Shown here piece after piece: positions 13,139 through 24,765 of a stretch of 64,000 bases of DNA. The first letter of the stretch is position 1; every line of letters begins with the position of its first letter. The DNA is taken from positions 35,275,554-35,339,553 of the forward strand of contig NC_079137.1 in the NCBI RefSeq assembly GCF_945859705.1. The letters are read 5' to 3'. The notes beneath the pieces are model-generated. The model was given only the letters and a program-made list of their open reading frames with translations. It was not told the origin of the DNA and did no database searches. Position numbers and translations under genes: made by a program. Origin of the DNA: Episyrphus balteatus. Taxonomy: Eukaryota; Arthropoda; Insecta; Diptera; Syrphidae.

Positions 13139-16100
13139 GCGTTTTGGACGCGTTTCAGACGCGTTTTGGCCGCGTTTCGGACCCGTTTCAGACGCGATTT
13201 GGACGCGTTCCAGTTGCGTTTTGGACGCGTTTCAGATGCGTTTTGGGCGCGTTTCAGATGTGTTTCAGACGCTTTTCAAACGCGTTTTGGACGCGTTTTG
13301 GACGCGTTTCAGACGCGTTTTCGACGCGTTTCGGACGCGATTAACACGCGTTTTGGGCGCGTTTAAGATGCGTTTTGGACGCGTTTCAGACGTGTTTCAG
13401 ACGCGTTTCAGACGCGTTTCACACGCGTTTTGGACGCGATTCACACGCGTTTTGGACGCGTTTTGGGCGCGTATAAGATGCGTTTCAGACGCGTTTTGGA
13501 CGCGTTTCAGACGTGTTTCAGGCGCGTTTCATACGCGTTTTGGACGCGTTTCAGACGCGTTTTCGACGCGTTTCAGACGCGTTTTGGACGCGTTTCAGAC
13601 GCGTTTTGGGCGCGTTTCAGATGCGTTTTGGATGCGTTTCAGACGTGTTTCAGACGCGTTTCATACGCGTTTTGGACGCGTTTCATACGCGTTTTGGATG
13701 CGTTTCAGACGCGTTTTGGACGCGTTTCAGATGCGTTTTGGGCACGTTTCAGATGCGTTTCAGACGTGTTTCAGACGCGTTTCAGACGTGTTTCAGACGC
13801 GTTTCAGACGCGTTTCAGACGCGTTTTGGACGCGATTCACACGCGTTTTGGACGCGGTTTGGGCGCGTATAAGATGCGTTTCAGACACGTTTTGGACGCG
13901 TTTCAGGCGCGTTTAGGACGCGTTTCAGATGCGTTTTGGACGCGTTTTGGACAAGTTTCAGACGCGTTTTGGACGCGTTTAAGACGTGTTTCAGACGCGT
14001 TTCAGACGCGTTTTGGACGCGATTCACACGCGTTTTGGACGCGTTTTGGGCGCGTATAAGATGCGTTTCAGACGCGTTTTGGACGCAATTCAGACGTGTT
14101 TCAGGCGCGTTTCATACGCGTTTTGGACGCGTTTCAGACGCGTTTTGGACGCGTTTCAGACGCGTTTTGGACGCGTTTCAGACGCGTTTTGGGCGCGTTT
14201 CAGATGCGTTTTGGACGCGTTTCAGACGTGTTTCAGACGCGTTTCATACGCGTTTTGGACGCGTTTCAGACGCGTTTTGGACGCGTTTCAGATGCGTTTT
14301 GGGCACGTTTCAGATGCGTTTTGGACGCGTTTCAGACGTGTTTCAGACGCGTTTCAGACGTGTTTCAGACGCGTTTCAGACGCGTTTCAGACGCGTTTTG
14401 GACGCGATTCACACGCGTTTTGGACGCGTTTTGGGCGCGTATAAGATGCGTTTCAGATGCGTTTCGGACGCGTTTCAGATGCGTTTTGGACGCGTTTCAG
14501 ATGCGTTTTGGACGCGTTTCAGACGCGTTTTAGACGCGTTTTAGACGTGTTTCGGACGCGATTCACACGCGTTTTGGACGCGTTTTGGGCGCGTATAAGA
14601 TGCGCTTCAGACGCGTTTCGGACGCGTTTCAGATGCGTTTCAGACGCGTTTTGGACGCGTTTCAGATGCGTTTTGGACGCGTTTCAGACGCGTTTTAGAC
14701 GCGTTTTAGACGCGTTTCGGACGCGATTCACACGCGTTTTGGACGCGTTTTGGGCGCGTATAAGATGCGCTTCAGACGCGTTTCGGACGCGTTTCAGATG
14801 CGTTTTGGACGCGTTTCAGATGCGTTTTGGGCGCGTTTCAGATGCGTTTTTGACGCGTTTCAGACGCGTTTTGGACGCGTTTTGGACGCGTTTTGGGCGC
14901 TTTTTGGGCGCATTTCAGATGCGTTTTGGACACGTTTCAGACTTGTTTCAGACGCGTTTTGGACGCGTTTCAGACGCGTTTTGGACGCGTTTCAGACGCG
15001 TTTTGGACGCGTTTCAGATGCGTTTTGGGCACGTTTCAGAACCGTTTCAAACGCGTTTTGGACGCGTTTCAGATGCGTTTTGGACGCGTTTCAGATGCGT
15101 TTTGGACGCGTTTCAGACGCGTTTTAGACGCGTTTTAGACGCGTTTCGGACGCGATTCACACGCGTTTTGGACGCGTTTTGGGCGCGTATAAGATGCGCT
15201 TCAGACGCGTTTCGGACGCGTTTCAGACCCGTTTCAGACGCGTTTTGGACGCGTTTCAGATGCGTTTTGGACGCGTTTCAGATGCGTTTTGGACGCGTTT
15301 CAGATGCGTTTTGGGTGCGTTTCAGATGCGTTTTGGACGCGTTTCAGACTTGTTTCAGACGCGTTTCATACGCGTTTTGGACGCGTTTCAGACGCGTTTT
15401 GGACGCGTTTTGGACGCGTTTCAGACGCGTTTTGGACGCGTTTTGGGCGCTTTTTGGGCGCGTTTCAGATGCGTTTTGGACGCGTTTCAGACGCGTTTTG
15501 GACGCGTTTTGGGCGCTTTTTGGGCGCATTTCAGATGCGTTTTGGACACGTTTCAGACTTGTTTCAGACGCGTTTCATACGCGTTTTGGACGCGTTTCAG
15601 ACGCGTTTTGGACGCGTTTTGGACGCGTTTCAGACGCGTTTTGGACGCGTTTTGGGCGCTTTTTGGGCGCGTTTCAGATGCGTTTTGGACGCGTTTCAGA
15701 CGCGTTTTGGACGCGTTTTGGGCGCTTTTTGGGCGCGTTTCAGATGCGTTTTGGACGCGTTTCAGACGTGTTTCAGACGCGTTTCATACGCGTTTTGGAC
15801 GCGTTTCAGACGCGTTTTGGACGCGTTTCAGATGCGTTTTGGACAAGTTTCAGACGTTTTGGACGCGTTTTGGACGCGTTTCAGACCCGTTTCAGACGCG
15901 TTTTGGACGCGTTTTGGACGCTTTTTGGACGCGTTTCAGACCCGTTTCAGACGCGTTTTGAACGCGTTTCAGACGCGTTTTGGGCGCGTTTCGGACGCTT
16001 TTCACAAGCGTTTTTTACGCGTTTTTGACGCGTTTTGGACGCGTTTTGGACGCGTTTCAGACGCGTTTTGAACGCGTTTCGGACTCGTTTCAGACACGTT

Positions 16101-16585
16101 TTGGACGCGTTTCAGACGCGTTTTGGACGCGTTTCAGACGCGTTTTGGACGCGTTTCAGACGCGTTTTGAACGTGTTTCAGATGCGTTTTGGACGCGTTT
16201 TGGACGCGTTTCAGACGCTTTTGGAAGCGTTTCAGATGCATTTTTGACGCGTTTCAGACACGTTTTGGACGCGTTTCAGACACGTTTCAAACGCGTTTCG
16301 GACGCGTTTCAGACGCATGGACGCGTTTCAGACGCGTTTTGGACGCGTTTTGGACGCGTTTCGGACGTGTTTCAGACGCGTTTTCGACGCATTTCAGATG
16401 CGTTTTGGACGCGTTTCAGATGCGTTTTGGAAGCGTTTCAGATGCGTTTTGGACGTGTTTCAGACGCGTTTTTGGCTCGTTTCAGGCTTGTTTTAGGCGC
16501 GTTTCAGATGCGTTTTGGACGCGTTTAGACGCGTTTCAGGCGCGTTTTGGACGCGTTTCGGACGCTTTTCAGACGCGTTTCAGAC
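13139..16585. repeat. satellite B, 11-bp tandem array (MluI-rich)
   Basis: About 313 units of GACGCGTTTTG and GACGCGTTTCA, often alternating as a 22-bp dimer, with variants such as GATGCGTTTTG, GGCGCGTTTCA and GGCGCTTTTTG. Typical units contain ACGCGT, the MluI site. The switch from A happens within one unit (GGGACATGCTC followed by GCGTTTTGGAC), with the GGAC register shifted by 6 bp. A marker, GACGCGATTCACACGCG, recurs at about 13439, 13835, 14022, 14407, 14561, 14726 and 15155, always at multiples of 11. The forward strand is stop-free, giving frames of up to about 520 codons; the reverse strand has TGA and TAA in common units. A few units are shortened, for example near 15858 and 16316. 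Confidence 0.96.
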
Positions 16586-16684
16586 TAGTGATGGATAGTT
16601 CCGGAGCCAAATAATTCCTATAACTAGTTCCTCACTCGGAACTAGTTCCACTAGTTCCCCAAAATTATTTTAAACAGTTCCATC
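16586..16684. mobile_element. degenerate hAT-like remnant at satellite B/A boundary
   Basis: The satellite is interrupted by about 100 bp of AT-rich DNA that begins TAGTGATGGATAGTTCC and ends CAGTTCCATC. The start matches the TAGTGATGGGAACT end of the clear hAT MITE at 56529-57047, and the right end resembles that element's other end without its last bases. Flanks are TTTCAGAC (16578-16585) and GTTCAGAC (16685-16692), 7 of 8 identical, as expected for an 8-bp hAT duplication inside a B unit. However, TTTCAGAC is itself a satellite motif, so the duplication is weak evidence. The inside repeats ACTAGTTCC. Confidence 0.45.
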
Positions 16685-16702
16685 GTTCAGACACAGCCAC
16701 AC

Positions 16703-17730
16703 ACATGCTCGGGACATGTTCGGGACATCTTCGGGACATGCTCGGGACATGCTCGGGACATCTTCGGGACATGCTCGGGACATCTTCGGGACATCTTCGG
16801 GACATGCTCGGGACATCTTCGGGACATCTTCGGGACATCTTCGGGACATCTTCGGGACATCTTCGGGACATGCTCGGGACATGCTCGGGACATCTTCGGG
16901 ACATCTTTGGGACATGCTCGGAACATCTTCGGGACATGCTCGGGACAACTTCGGGACATGCTCGGGACATGCTCGGGTCATGCTCGGGACATGCTCGGGA
17001 CATGCTCGGGACATGCTCGGGACATCTTTGGGACATGCTCGGGACATCTTCGGGACATGCTCGGGACATTTTCAGGACATGCTCGGGACATCTTCGGGAC
17101 ATGCTCGGGACATGCTCGGGACATCTTCGGGACATGCTCAGGACATGCTCGGGACATCTTCGGGACATCTTCGGGACATATTCGGGACATGCTCGAGACA
17201 TGCTCGGGACATGCTCGGGACATGCTCGGGACATGCTCGAGACATGTTCGGGACCTCTTCGGGACATATTCATGACATGCTCGAGACATGCTCGGGACAT
17301 GCTCGGGACATGCTTGGGACATCTTCGGGACATGCTCGGGACATGCTCAGGACATGCTCGGGACATGCTCAGGACAGCTTCTTGAAATTCTCGAGACATC
17401 TTCGGGACATGCTCGGGACATCTTTGGGACATGCTCGGGAAATGCTCGGGACATTCTCGGGACAGCTTCGAGTTATGTTCGGGACAGCTTTGGGACATGC
17501 TCGAGACTACTCGGAACATGCTTGGGTTATTCTGGTTACATGCTCAGGATATGCTCGCAACACATTCGATATTTGTTCTGTACACGTTCAAGACACGTTC
17601 GAGACTGATCGAAGAAACGTTGGGCCACATTCGAGACAGATTCGGGAGATTGTATTCGAGACACGTTTGGGACATGTTAGGGACAATTTCGGGGCACGTT
17701 CGGGACACTTTCTGGATACGTTCGGGACAT
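16703..17730. repeat. satellite A, second block with decaying right edge
   Basis: About 90 A-type units resume after the remnant. They are regular to about 17450 and then degrade progressively. The last 150-200 bp still keep an 11-bp beat but carry units such as GAGACACGTTC and GGGACACTTTC, which lie between the A and B consensus units. Confidence 0.93.
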
Positions 17731-20700
17731 ATGTCGTTTATAAGTGGCCCAGAAAAAATGAACCTCGGGGGCCCTAAACTACCATCAGAAAACGTCATAA
17801 TTGAATATGGCACTGTTCTTTACATGGTTAATAGATGTGGTGAGCCCACCTTACACATCACCCCCCCCCCCCCCTCAAAACGAAGAAGACACTCTTGTGT
17901 ACGTTTGAGAACGTTTTCGGTTTCATTGCCCGCACCCGCCTCATTCACAACTCACAAGTCATCCTCATTCCTTGTATATATGCTGTTTTACCAACCGATT
18001 GTACCTTGCTTATACCGTAACCAACCGACAGACATCACCCCAAAGGAATTTATTTATTTATAAATTTGTGCCTTTTGTTTCTCTCAAACCGTCTTCCATC
18101 GTTGCTATCGTCGTCGTCGAATGGTCGGTGGTGGTCGTCCATCCAATGGCTTTGGAAAATAATAAGAAGAAATATTTGGGGAACCCTTGAGATTAGGTTG
18201 AAATACCTTCATCCTACACTCGTATAGTTTAGTTTTTTTTTTTTTTTTTTAGATTTCGTTTGAATTGTTTTAGTGTATTTTTTTCTGTTTTTTTGTATTT
18301 TTTTTTTTCAAAAATAAGGATGAAAAAGTAGGTAGGTATATATCCTGTCGTGGTGGATTGCCTCGTGGTCTTGAGGAATTTCTTTCTCTATTTTTTTTAT
18401 TTCCTCGGTTGAGTTCGTAAATTTATTTTCTATAAGCAAAGTCATATATCAAAATTTCAATTTTCTCCAAAAAATGAAATAGAATGCTCTCTGGCATGTG
18501 TCAGCTCGTTGGGTCACACAAAAGCTCACAAGGTGAGTGGCCCTGGTTAGGATCTTTTCGTTTCATTTTAGATTTTTTTTTCGTGTTGTTTTTTTTTTTA
18601 TTTTTTTCTTGTCTCTGGTTTGTTTGTTCGACTTCTTAAAAGCCAATGAGACACATGTTTTTATTGCAAAGTTCGTTGTTCGGCCTAAACACTGGAGAGC
18701 GCCCCCCGTAAGGGATAGAAAATCGTTTGATTTTTTTTTTTTTTATATTTTTTATTTTCACATCATAATAATTCATGTGCAAATAAAATGGCTAATAGGG
18801 GGATGAATGTGGTGTAGATGTACAAAAGTACTATGTACATTGTACAGCCTCCTCCAGACAATGCACAAGATGAGGCGCATGTTGGTTATATGTTTCGACC
18901 GACCTTCATCGTGTGGAAAGGTTTCAGAGTGTTATTTATTTTTTGCTTTCATAATTCGTTTGATATTTTTATCAAAAAAAAAAAAAAACTGGAGGTAAAC
19001 AAACAAAGAAAAGATAAAAACCAATTTTAAGGGTATCAACAAATATAATTCTGTTTGCAAGGATTCAAATTGACAAGTCAGGATTTTTTTGTTGTATTTT
19101 TTGCTTTGTTAAAGGTTTTTTTTTTTATTTGCAAAAACCCACATTCACCTTCATCGTCATCTCATTTTTCTTCAAATATAGAAGTCTCGTCTATCATAAA
19201 GAATTATAATAAAAATACTTGACTCTGATGTGACAGAAAGCATTTTAATACTCCTTTTCAAATATAAAATATTATAAGAATCGACAAAAACGATAAAGAA
19301 AAATAAATAAGAAAAAAAAACATTGTTGCTTTTTGTCAAATGAAAGTTTTGAGAAAACACATTTTCTAATACAAATCTTTTCTCAAACGAAAACGAAAAT
19401 CTCAAAATTTTGTATGAAAAAGTAGAAGAAGAAGAGAAATGCTGAATTATGCTTAAATAATCACATGAATAGAAGTTGAAAGCAATGTCCAGGAAATAGT
19501 ATATCCTATCCTTTCTTTTGAGTCCAAACCGACGGACGAACGACGGATTTCGTTTTTAGTCCTTGTGGTCTTCATATATAAATACTATATTGAGAATAGG
19601 ATTTGGTTTTAGAAAAAAAAAATGAAGATGAAGAGAAATCTCGTCATTTGATATCACATATCTTCAGATCTTGTGACTTTGTTGATAAATTTTTTTTTTT
19701 ATTTTTTTTATTGTCAAGTTAGAAAAGGAGAGGATGTCCTTTCCTCCTTATGTGTGCACAATCAGAAAGGAAAGAAAAATACAACAACAGTTCTCATACA
19801 TTTTATATAGTATATCTATATCTATGAATTGACAACAAAACGACAGGAGCAATATTACTCGACATCAGTGTATTATTGAAAGAGGAAAATGTTTTTATTT
19901 TTTTCTTCTGCCTTTTTTGTCCTGGTTCTCGAAGTGAAATCCTCCCATCAACGTTTAACGTGTACCTAGACTATGCCATGGCATTGTCGAAGTTGGAGAG
20001 GTCCTTCCAGGAGTAGAACCTTTTCTATACACAGACAGAATGTGTTGTAGGTACTTCCTGGTACTTTTTTTTTTTTTCAAGAAAGAATAGAAGGATGTTA
20101 AGGGGGGGGGGGGCTACTTTTGCCATTTTTCTGTACCATTTTCATCCCAATGTGATGCTGGCCCATCACCATTTTGCCACCAACATTAGGAACATAATCA
20201 CGACGTTTATAATACGTTGCCGGAGATTCGTATAATGAATAGAAAGCCACAAATAACAATACTGTGTTGTTGGCTCTTGAAATGAAATTGGTGCTTGTTG
20301 AAGCTAAGACTCCTTTTCATGTGGCGCTTTTTGTATCACAAAACAGAATGTTGACAAGGATAAATAGTGTCCATTTTGTTGGGATTTAAAAAAAAAAAAA
20401 TAGATATCTATTCTATATACCTTACGTTGTGTACAATTTTCTCTTATTCTCTTTCGTTGTCTATGCGTTTTCTATTTAGAAAAAGAACTCTGTATGTGAA
20501 TAGAGATACTTTCTCGTATTGCTCTATGGTACAAATGAAAGTACCATATTATACCTATATCTGTGGGGGAGTTTATATTTTTTTCGAAAGGAAGAGAATG
20601 TTTGTCTAATCCATATTGGGTTATCCTGGAATCGTATATTTAATTTCAAGACTTTTAATGACTCAAGAATTAAATGTGATAAAGTCTGTCTTTATTTGAT

Positions 20701-21111
20701 TTTCTTTTTTTGTTATTTCTTTTTTTTTCAGATTTTTTATTTTGTATTTGTTTTTTTTTTTTTTTTTCCTGTGGCTTTTTATTATTGTATAAGATTTTTG
20801 AAAAAAATTATTATCTTTATCTATAATGATGGTAGTTAAATCTGAAAAAAATTGTGAAATTAACTCAAGTAGGTACATCATAAAGATTGAAATATTATGT
20901 TATTAATAAACTAAGTACACGCAATTAATTTTTTTTTATATTTTAATGGAAGGAACCATTTATTTTTTGTTTTTAATTAAAATTTTAAGATAAAATGCTT
21001 GAGTTGTAAGAACAATATTCGTAGGTATCTCAACATTATTCTGTTAAATATTTAATTGCGATATGCAGTTACGAGTAAAATTGGTCAAATGCTCTGCCTT
21101 ATTAGAAAAAG
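17731..21111. other. AT-rich sequence without a recognised gene
   Basis: Intergenic or intronic DNA with many T and A runs, a C-run at about 17862-17876 and a G-run at about 20103-20113. Open frames here are short and made largely of Phe/Lys/Ile homopolymer-like codons. I see no RNA gene or element. Confidence 0.6.
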
Positions 21112-21660
21112 TTGTTAGGTTAGATTAGGTAGTAGTGGCTGTCAGGCTAATTACCCGACACACTTAGACCCTTATGGATCCATTGTGATACCACAAAAGA
21201 CTAGCAAGTTGGGACTCACTAGCCGAACCACTCGGTGCTTCTTATGAATGAAGATAGACTTTTAACGTCCGTTTTCACTAGATCGCTAGTGTATTCGTAG
21301 AAGAATTCTCCTAGATGGAGTTTTCTTCTATTAGAGAGAGCAGGGCAGGTGCACAGAAGATGTTGAACAGTTTCCTCTTCTTTTTCATCCATGCAACTTC
21401 TGCAGAAATCGTTAGAGAACACGCCCATTCTTTTTGCGTGTCTACCTATTAGACAGTGTCCTGTAAGGACACCTATGGTGGAGCTAATATGCATTCTGTT
21501 TAAATTTAACAAACCCATTGAACGTTTCAAGTCTATACAAGGCCATATTTGTTTAGTAGCTAGGCAAGTATTACTCTGAGTCCATCTGAGGTTGGTTTTC
21601 TTTAAAGCGTCCTGCTTTAGCATAAGTTTGCATGTAGCGATAGGTGTTCCTATATATATA
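21112..21660 (-). mobile_element. 5'-truncated non-LTR retrotransposon end (R1/LOA/I-like)
   Basis: A minus-strand 3' end of a LINE. It includes the last part of ORF2 and a 3' UTR ending in TAATCTAACCTAAC, the sort of TAACC-rich tail common in insect elements of these clades. The upstream (5') break is at about 21650, where the coding sequence runs into a TATATATATA stretch. The short 3'-end-only copy fits the usual 5' truncation of target-primed reverse transcription. Clade placement is from memory of the C-terminal motif and is tentative. Confidence 0.8.
21219..21650 (-). pseudogene. ORF2 C-terminal fragment of a non-LTR retrotransposon
   Basis: About 143 codons are open to a TAG stop. The frame continues upstream of the first Met (21623) with GTPIATCKL, so the Met is not a real start. 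The fragment corresponds to the region after RNase H in insect LINE polyproteins: the sequence reads RWTQS..TKQIWP, then VLTGHCLIGRHAKRMG, then a CxxC...HxxxC motif (CRSCMDEKEEETVQHLLCTC) followed by PALSNRR and LGEFF. This cysteine-histidine tail is typical of R1/LOA/I-like ORF2 proteins. The reverse-transcriptase and RNase H catalytic parts are missing, so it cannot be active. No internal stop or frameshift is seen in the fragment, so the insertion may be fairly young. Confidence 0.8.
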
Positions 21661-21719
21661 GAAAAAGTTGTTTGAACTAAAAACTTAAATTTAAAATAAA
21701 TGCTTCATGGTGGTGAAGA

Positions 21720-22950
21720 ATTTTCGTCAATTGAAAAAAAAGTTCCACATACGCCGCAGTGACCCACTAGAATAATGTAGTTATCCCTTGTCTAAAAATT
21801 CGGAATTTTAAAAATTTTCTATAAATCCATCGAATAAGACATCACAGAAAGTATTCTTTAGACTCTATTCATAACTAAAAACCAAAACTTTGTTGGAGTT
21901 CCGGTTGCTGAATTATTTGCAATCGAAATATTTTTTACTTTTTTTTCATTCGGAAGCAGATATTTTCGGATCAAAGTCCCGAAACGAGTTTTGGTTTACA
22001 GATATGAGATCACAGTAAACAGCAACAGGCCAATGCATTCAGGTGAAAAAATTACACATTTTTTTAAAGATTTTCGAAAATTATCCAAGGGGTACCAAGT
22101 CCAAGGGACATCAAAAGAAAGGACTCTTTAGACTCTATTCATAACTGAAAACCAAAACTTTGTTGGAGTTCGGGTTGCTGAATTATTTACAATCGAAATA
22201 TTTTTTAATTTTTTTTTTCATTCGGAAGCAAATATTTTCGGATCAAAGTCCCGAAACGAGTTTTGGTTTACAGATATGAGATCACAGTAAAAAGGCCAAT
22301 GCATTCAGGTGAAAGATATTACAAATTTATTTTTTAAAGATTTTCGAAAAATTTCCAAATGTCTAAAAATTCGGAATTTTCAAAAATTTTCTCCAAATCC
22401 ATCGAATAATACATCACAGAAAGTACTCTTTAGACTCTATTCATAACTGAAAACCAAAACTTTGTCGGAGTTCGGGTTGCTGAATTATTTACAATCGAAA
22501 TATTTTTTACTTTTTTTCATTCGCCGCAGTGACCAACTTGAAGTATATAATTATCCCTTGCCTAAAAATTCGGAATTTTCAAAAATGTTCTCCAAATCCA
22601 TCGAATGAGACATCAAAAAAAGGACTCTTTAGACTCTATTCATAACTGAAAACCAAAACTTTGTCGGAGTTCGAGTTGCTGAATTATTTACAATCGAAAT
22701 ATTTTTTACTTTTTTTCATTCGGAAGCAGATATTTTCGGATCAAAGTCCCGAAACGAGTTTTGGTTTTTAGATATGAGATAGGATAGATAGTAAACAGGC
22801 CTATGCATTCAGCTAAAAAAATTACAAATTTATTTTTTTAAGATTTTCGAAAAAAAATTCGGAATTTTAAAAATTTTCTCCAAATCCATCGAATGAGACA
22901 TCAAAAGATTGGACTAGTTAGACTATAATCATAACTGAAGACTTAAAGTT
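21720..22950. repeat. tandem array of about 270-300 bp units
   Basis: Four to five copies of a unit containing AAAAATTCGGAATTTT, CCAAATCCATCGAAT, GACTCTATTCATAACTGAAA, TTGCTGAATTATTTACAATC, GATCAAAGTCCCGAAACG and GCATTCAGGTGAAA. The GACTCTATTC landmark begins at 21861, 22131, 22433 and 22632, with a degraded copy at 22921. The spacings are 270, 302, 199 and 289 bp; the 199-bp unit lacks the GGAAGCAGATATTTTCGG segment. Nothing suggests coding. Confidence 0.88.
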
Positions 22951-24600
22951 TTTCGAATTGCATTTTTAAATTGCTCTAAATTTAAATAATTTTTAATAGC
23001 TTATGGAAATTTGAAAACTTTTGCAAGATCTCTAACTTCCATTCTTTTGCAGTCATGTCTAATTAAAATCTAATAACATCAAATTATATCTAGCATGTGT
23101 TTTTCTAACCATAATTTATTTACTTATGTGCTTTTTTTTTTCTTTATTTTTTGTTCGTATTTCTAACAACTTTTCTTCACATACTCGTATTCGTACAAAA
23201 AAATAAAGTCATGAAACCACATTACCAGAAAAAAAAGTTCAAACGGAACTTGTCCAACACAATTGTTTTTCTTTTTAATTAGTATACGTTACGTACGTAT
23301 ATGTTCAAGGAAGTCCTATTATAGTTACTTTGCTGCAAGTGCAATAAATTTTGCCAACACGCACTGTCACCATATAATACGTAACATACCAACATATATA
23401 CCTACAAAAAGAACTTCTATTAGGTTAAGTTTTTATGGCAACACACAAAATGAAGAAATCTGTTGCGATAGCAAATTTTTCGTCGTCTTTGTTGTTGTGT
23501 TTATTTTTTTTTTTTTTTTTTATTTTTTGTTACGTCAACTTTAATTTAAAAACACAACGAAAACTTAAAAATACCAAAAGTCCTAGAATAAGTCTTGACG
23601 TTCAAGCAAAACAAAAAAAAAAAAAATAAGGCAAAAAAGCAAACGAAAGAACACAACACACAACACAACTGGTGTATGTTTGTGTTTTTACTTTTACTCT
23701 AAAAATTACAAACATATTGTGTGGGAGTTGCAGGACATCCTGTCAACATTGTAAACAAAAACACAAAACAAAACAAAAAAAGAACAGAGTCTTTTTCGTT
23801 AAAATGCAAACAAACACACTCGCAACACAAATTTAAAGTCGAACGAAAAATGTTTTTAAGGATATGCCAAAACAATGCTGCAATATAAACAAAATATTAT
23901 TTTAACCTTCATAAAACAAGAAAAGTTCAAAGAGGATCTATGAGTGTATGGCTCTGTATGCATAAAGCAGCACAAAATATAGATTTTTTTTCTTCTTCTT
24001 CGAATAACAACAACAATAATATAAGTTCAATTCAAAGGTCCTGATTTTTTTTTTATTTTTATTTTTTTTTTTTTTGATACAATCAATATCCTCTTTTCAA
24101 CGGGTTATCGCTGTCATCAGTATCATTATTTCTAGCTCTTGGATTTATGTTCGGATACTTCAGTTTTTGGGTTACCTCATAAGATATCCAGATCCACACA
24201 TAGCAGCTATTTATAGAAAACTTTCATGACGAGGCACTATCGATTGCCAAGGAATTTATTGTCTGAAGTCCTTTGGAACACATCTCTTGTTGGTTGGATG
24301 GAGGGTGCTTGTATGGTTTTTGGCAATTTAACAAAACTTACACGGAAACAAAAATAATAGCAATGCGATAAGTCTTTCAGTCTGGCTCTCTCTCATCTCT
24401 TCTTCATATATTGTGCCTTCCAGAGAAGTTTGGGGAATGCCATCGGTAAACGAACATTCATATAACACTATGAACTGTTATAGTGTGGGAGAAAATGGTT
24501 GCAATGATGTTGTACGTAATTTAAACTGCCCCAAGGGACATGTCCATTAACACATAGGGCATATTGGTTAAATTTCAAGAAAAATATATGTAGTGCAAAA
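22951..24600. other. AT-rich sequence without a recognised gene
   Basis: Poly-T and poly-A tracts and CA-rich, ACAAAAC-rich low-complexity DNA (about 23630-23830). No gene or element is seen. Confidence 0.6.
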
Positions 24601-24604
24601 AAAA

Positions 24605-24765
24605 AATAGGTTCATAAATTTGCCTCTAGAGGGCGTTATATATAACAAAATATAAAGTAACATAGCTTAAAACCAGCAGACTAATAAAACCTTTTAAAGG
24701 ATACGTCATTTGTCAAATTATGATAAGTTGTTTAAAAGTTATGATGGAATAAATGAACAAACAAA
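24605..24765. repeat. relic dispersed repeat, copy 1
   Basis: Shares scattered blocks in the same order with 35255-35395: GGTTCAT, GCCTCTAGAGGG, TCATTTGTC, AATTAT.ATAAG, GTTTA.AAGTT and GGAATA. This looks like two old copies of one dispersed element. The family is not recognised. Confidence 0.5.

Noticed and set aside
1536..13366. Giant open frames on both strands (up to about 2,500 codons) within satellite A
   Set aside because: They are the unavoidable product of a stop-free 11-bp repeat; all three frames of a strand give rotations of one peptide, and starts and stops sit at random variant units or flanks.
13139..16614. Forward open frames of 80-520 codons (DAFQTRFGRV-type) in satellite B
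   Set aside because: Same cause: an 11-bp unit without forward stops. No domain or signal beyond the repeat.
1697..17730. CRISPR-like array
   Set aside because: Units are contiguous 11-mers with no spacers, in a eukaryotic sequence.
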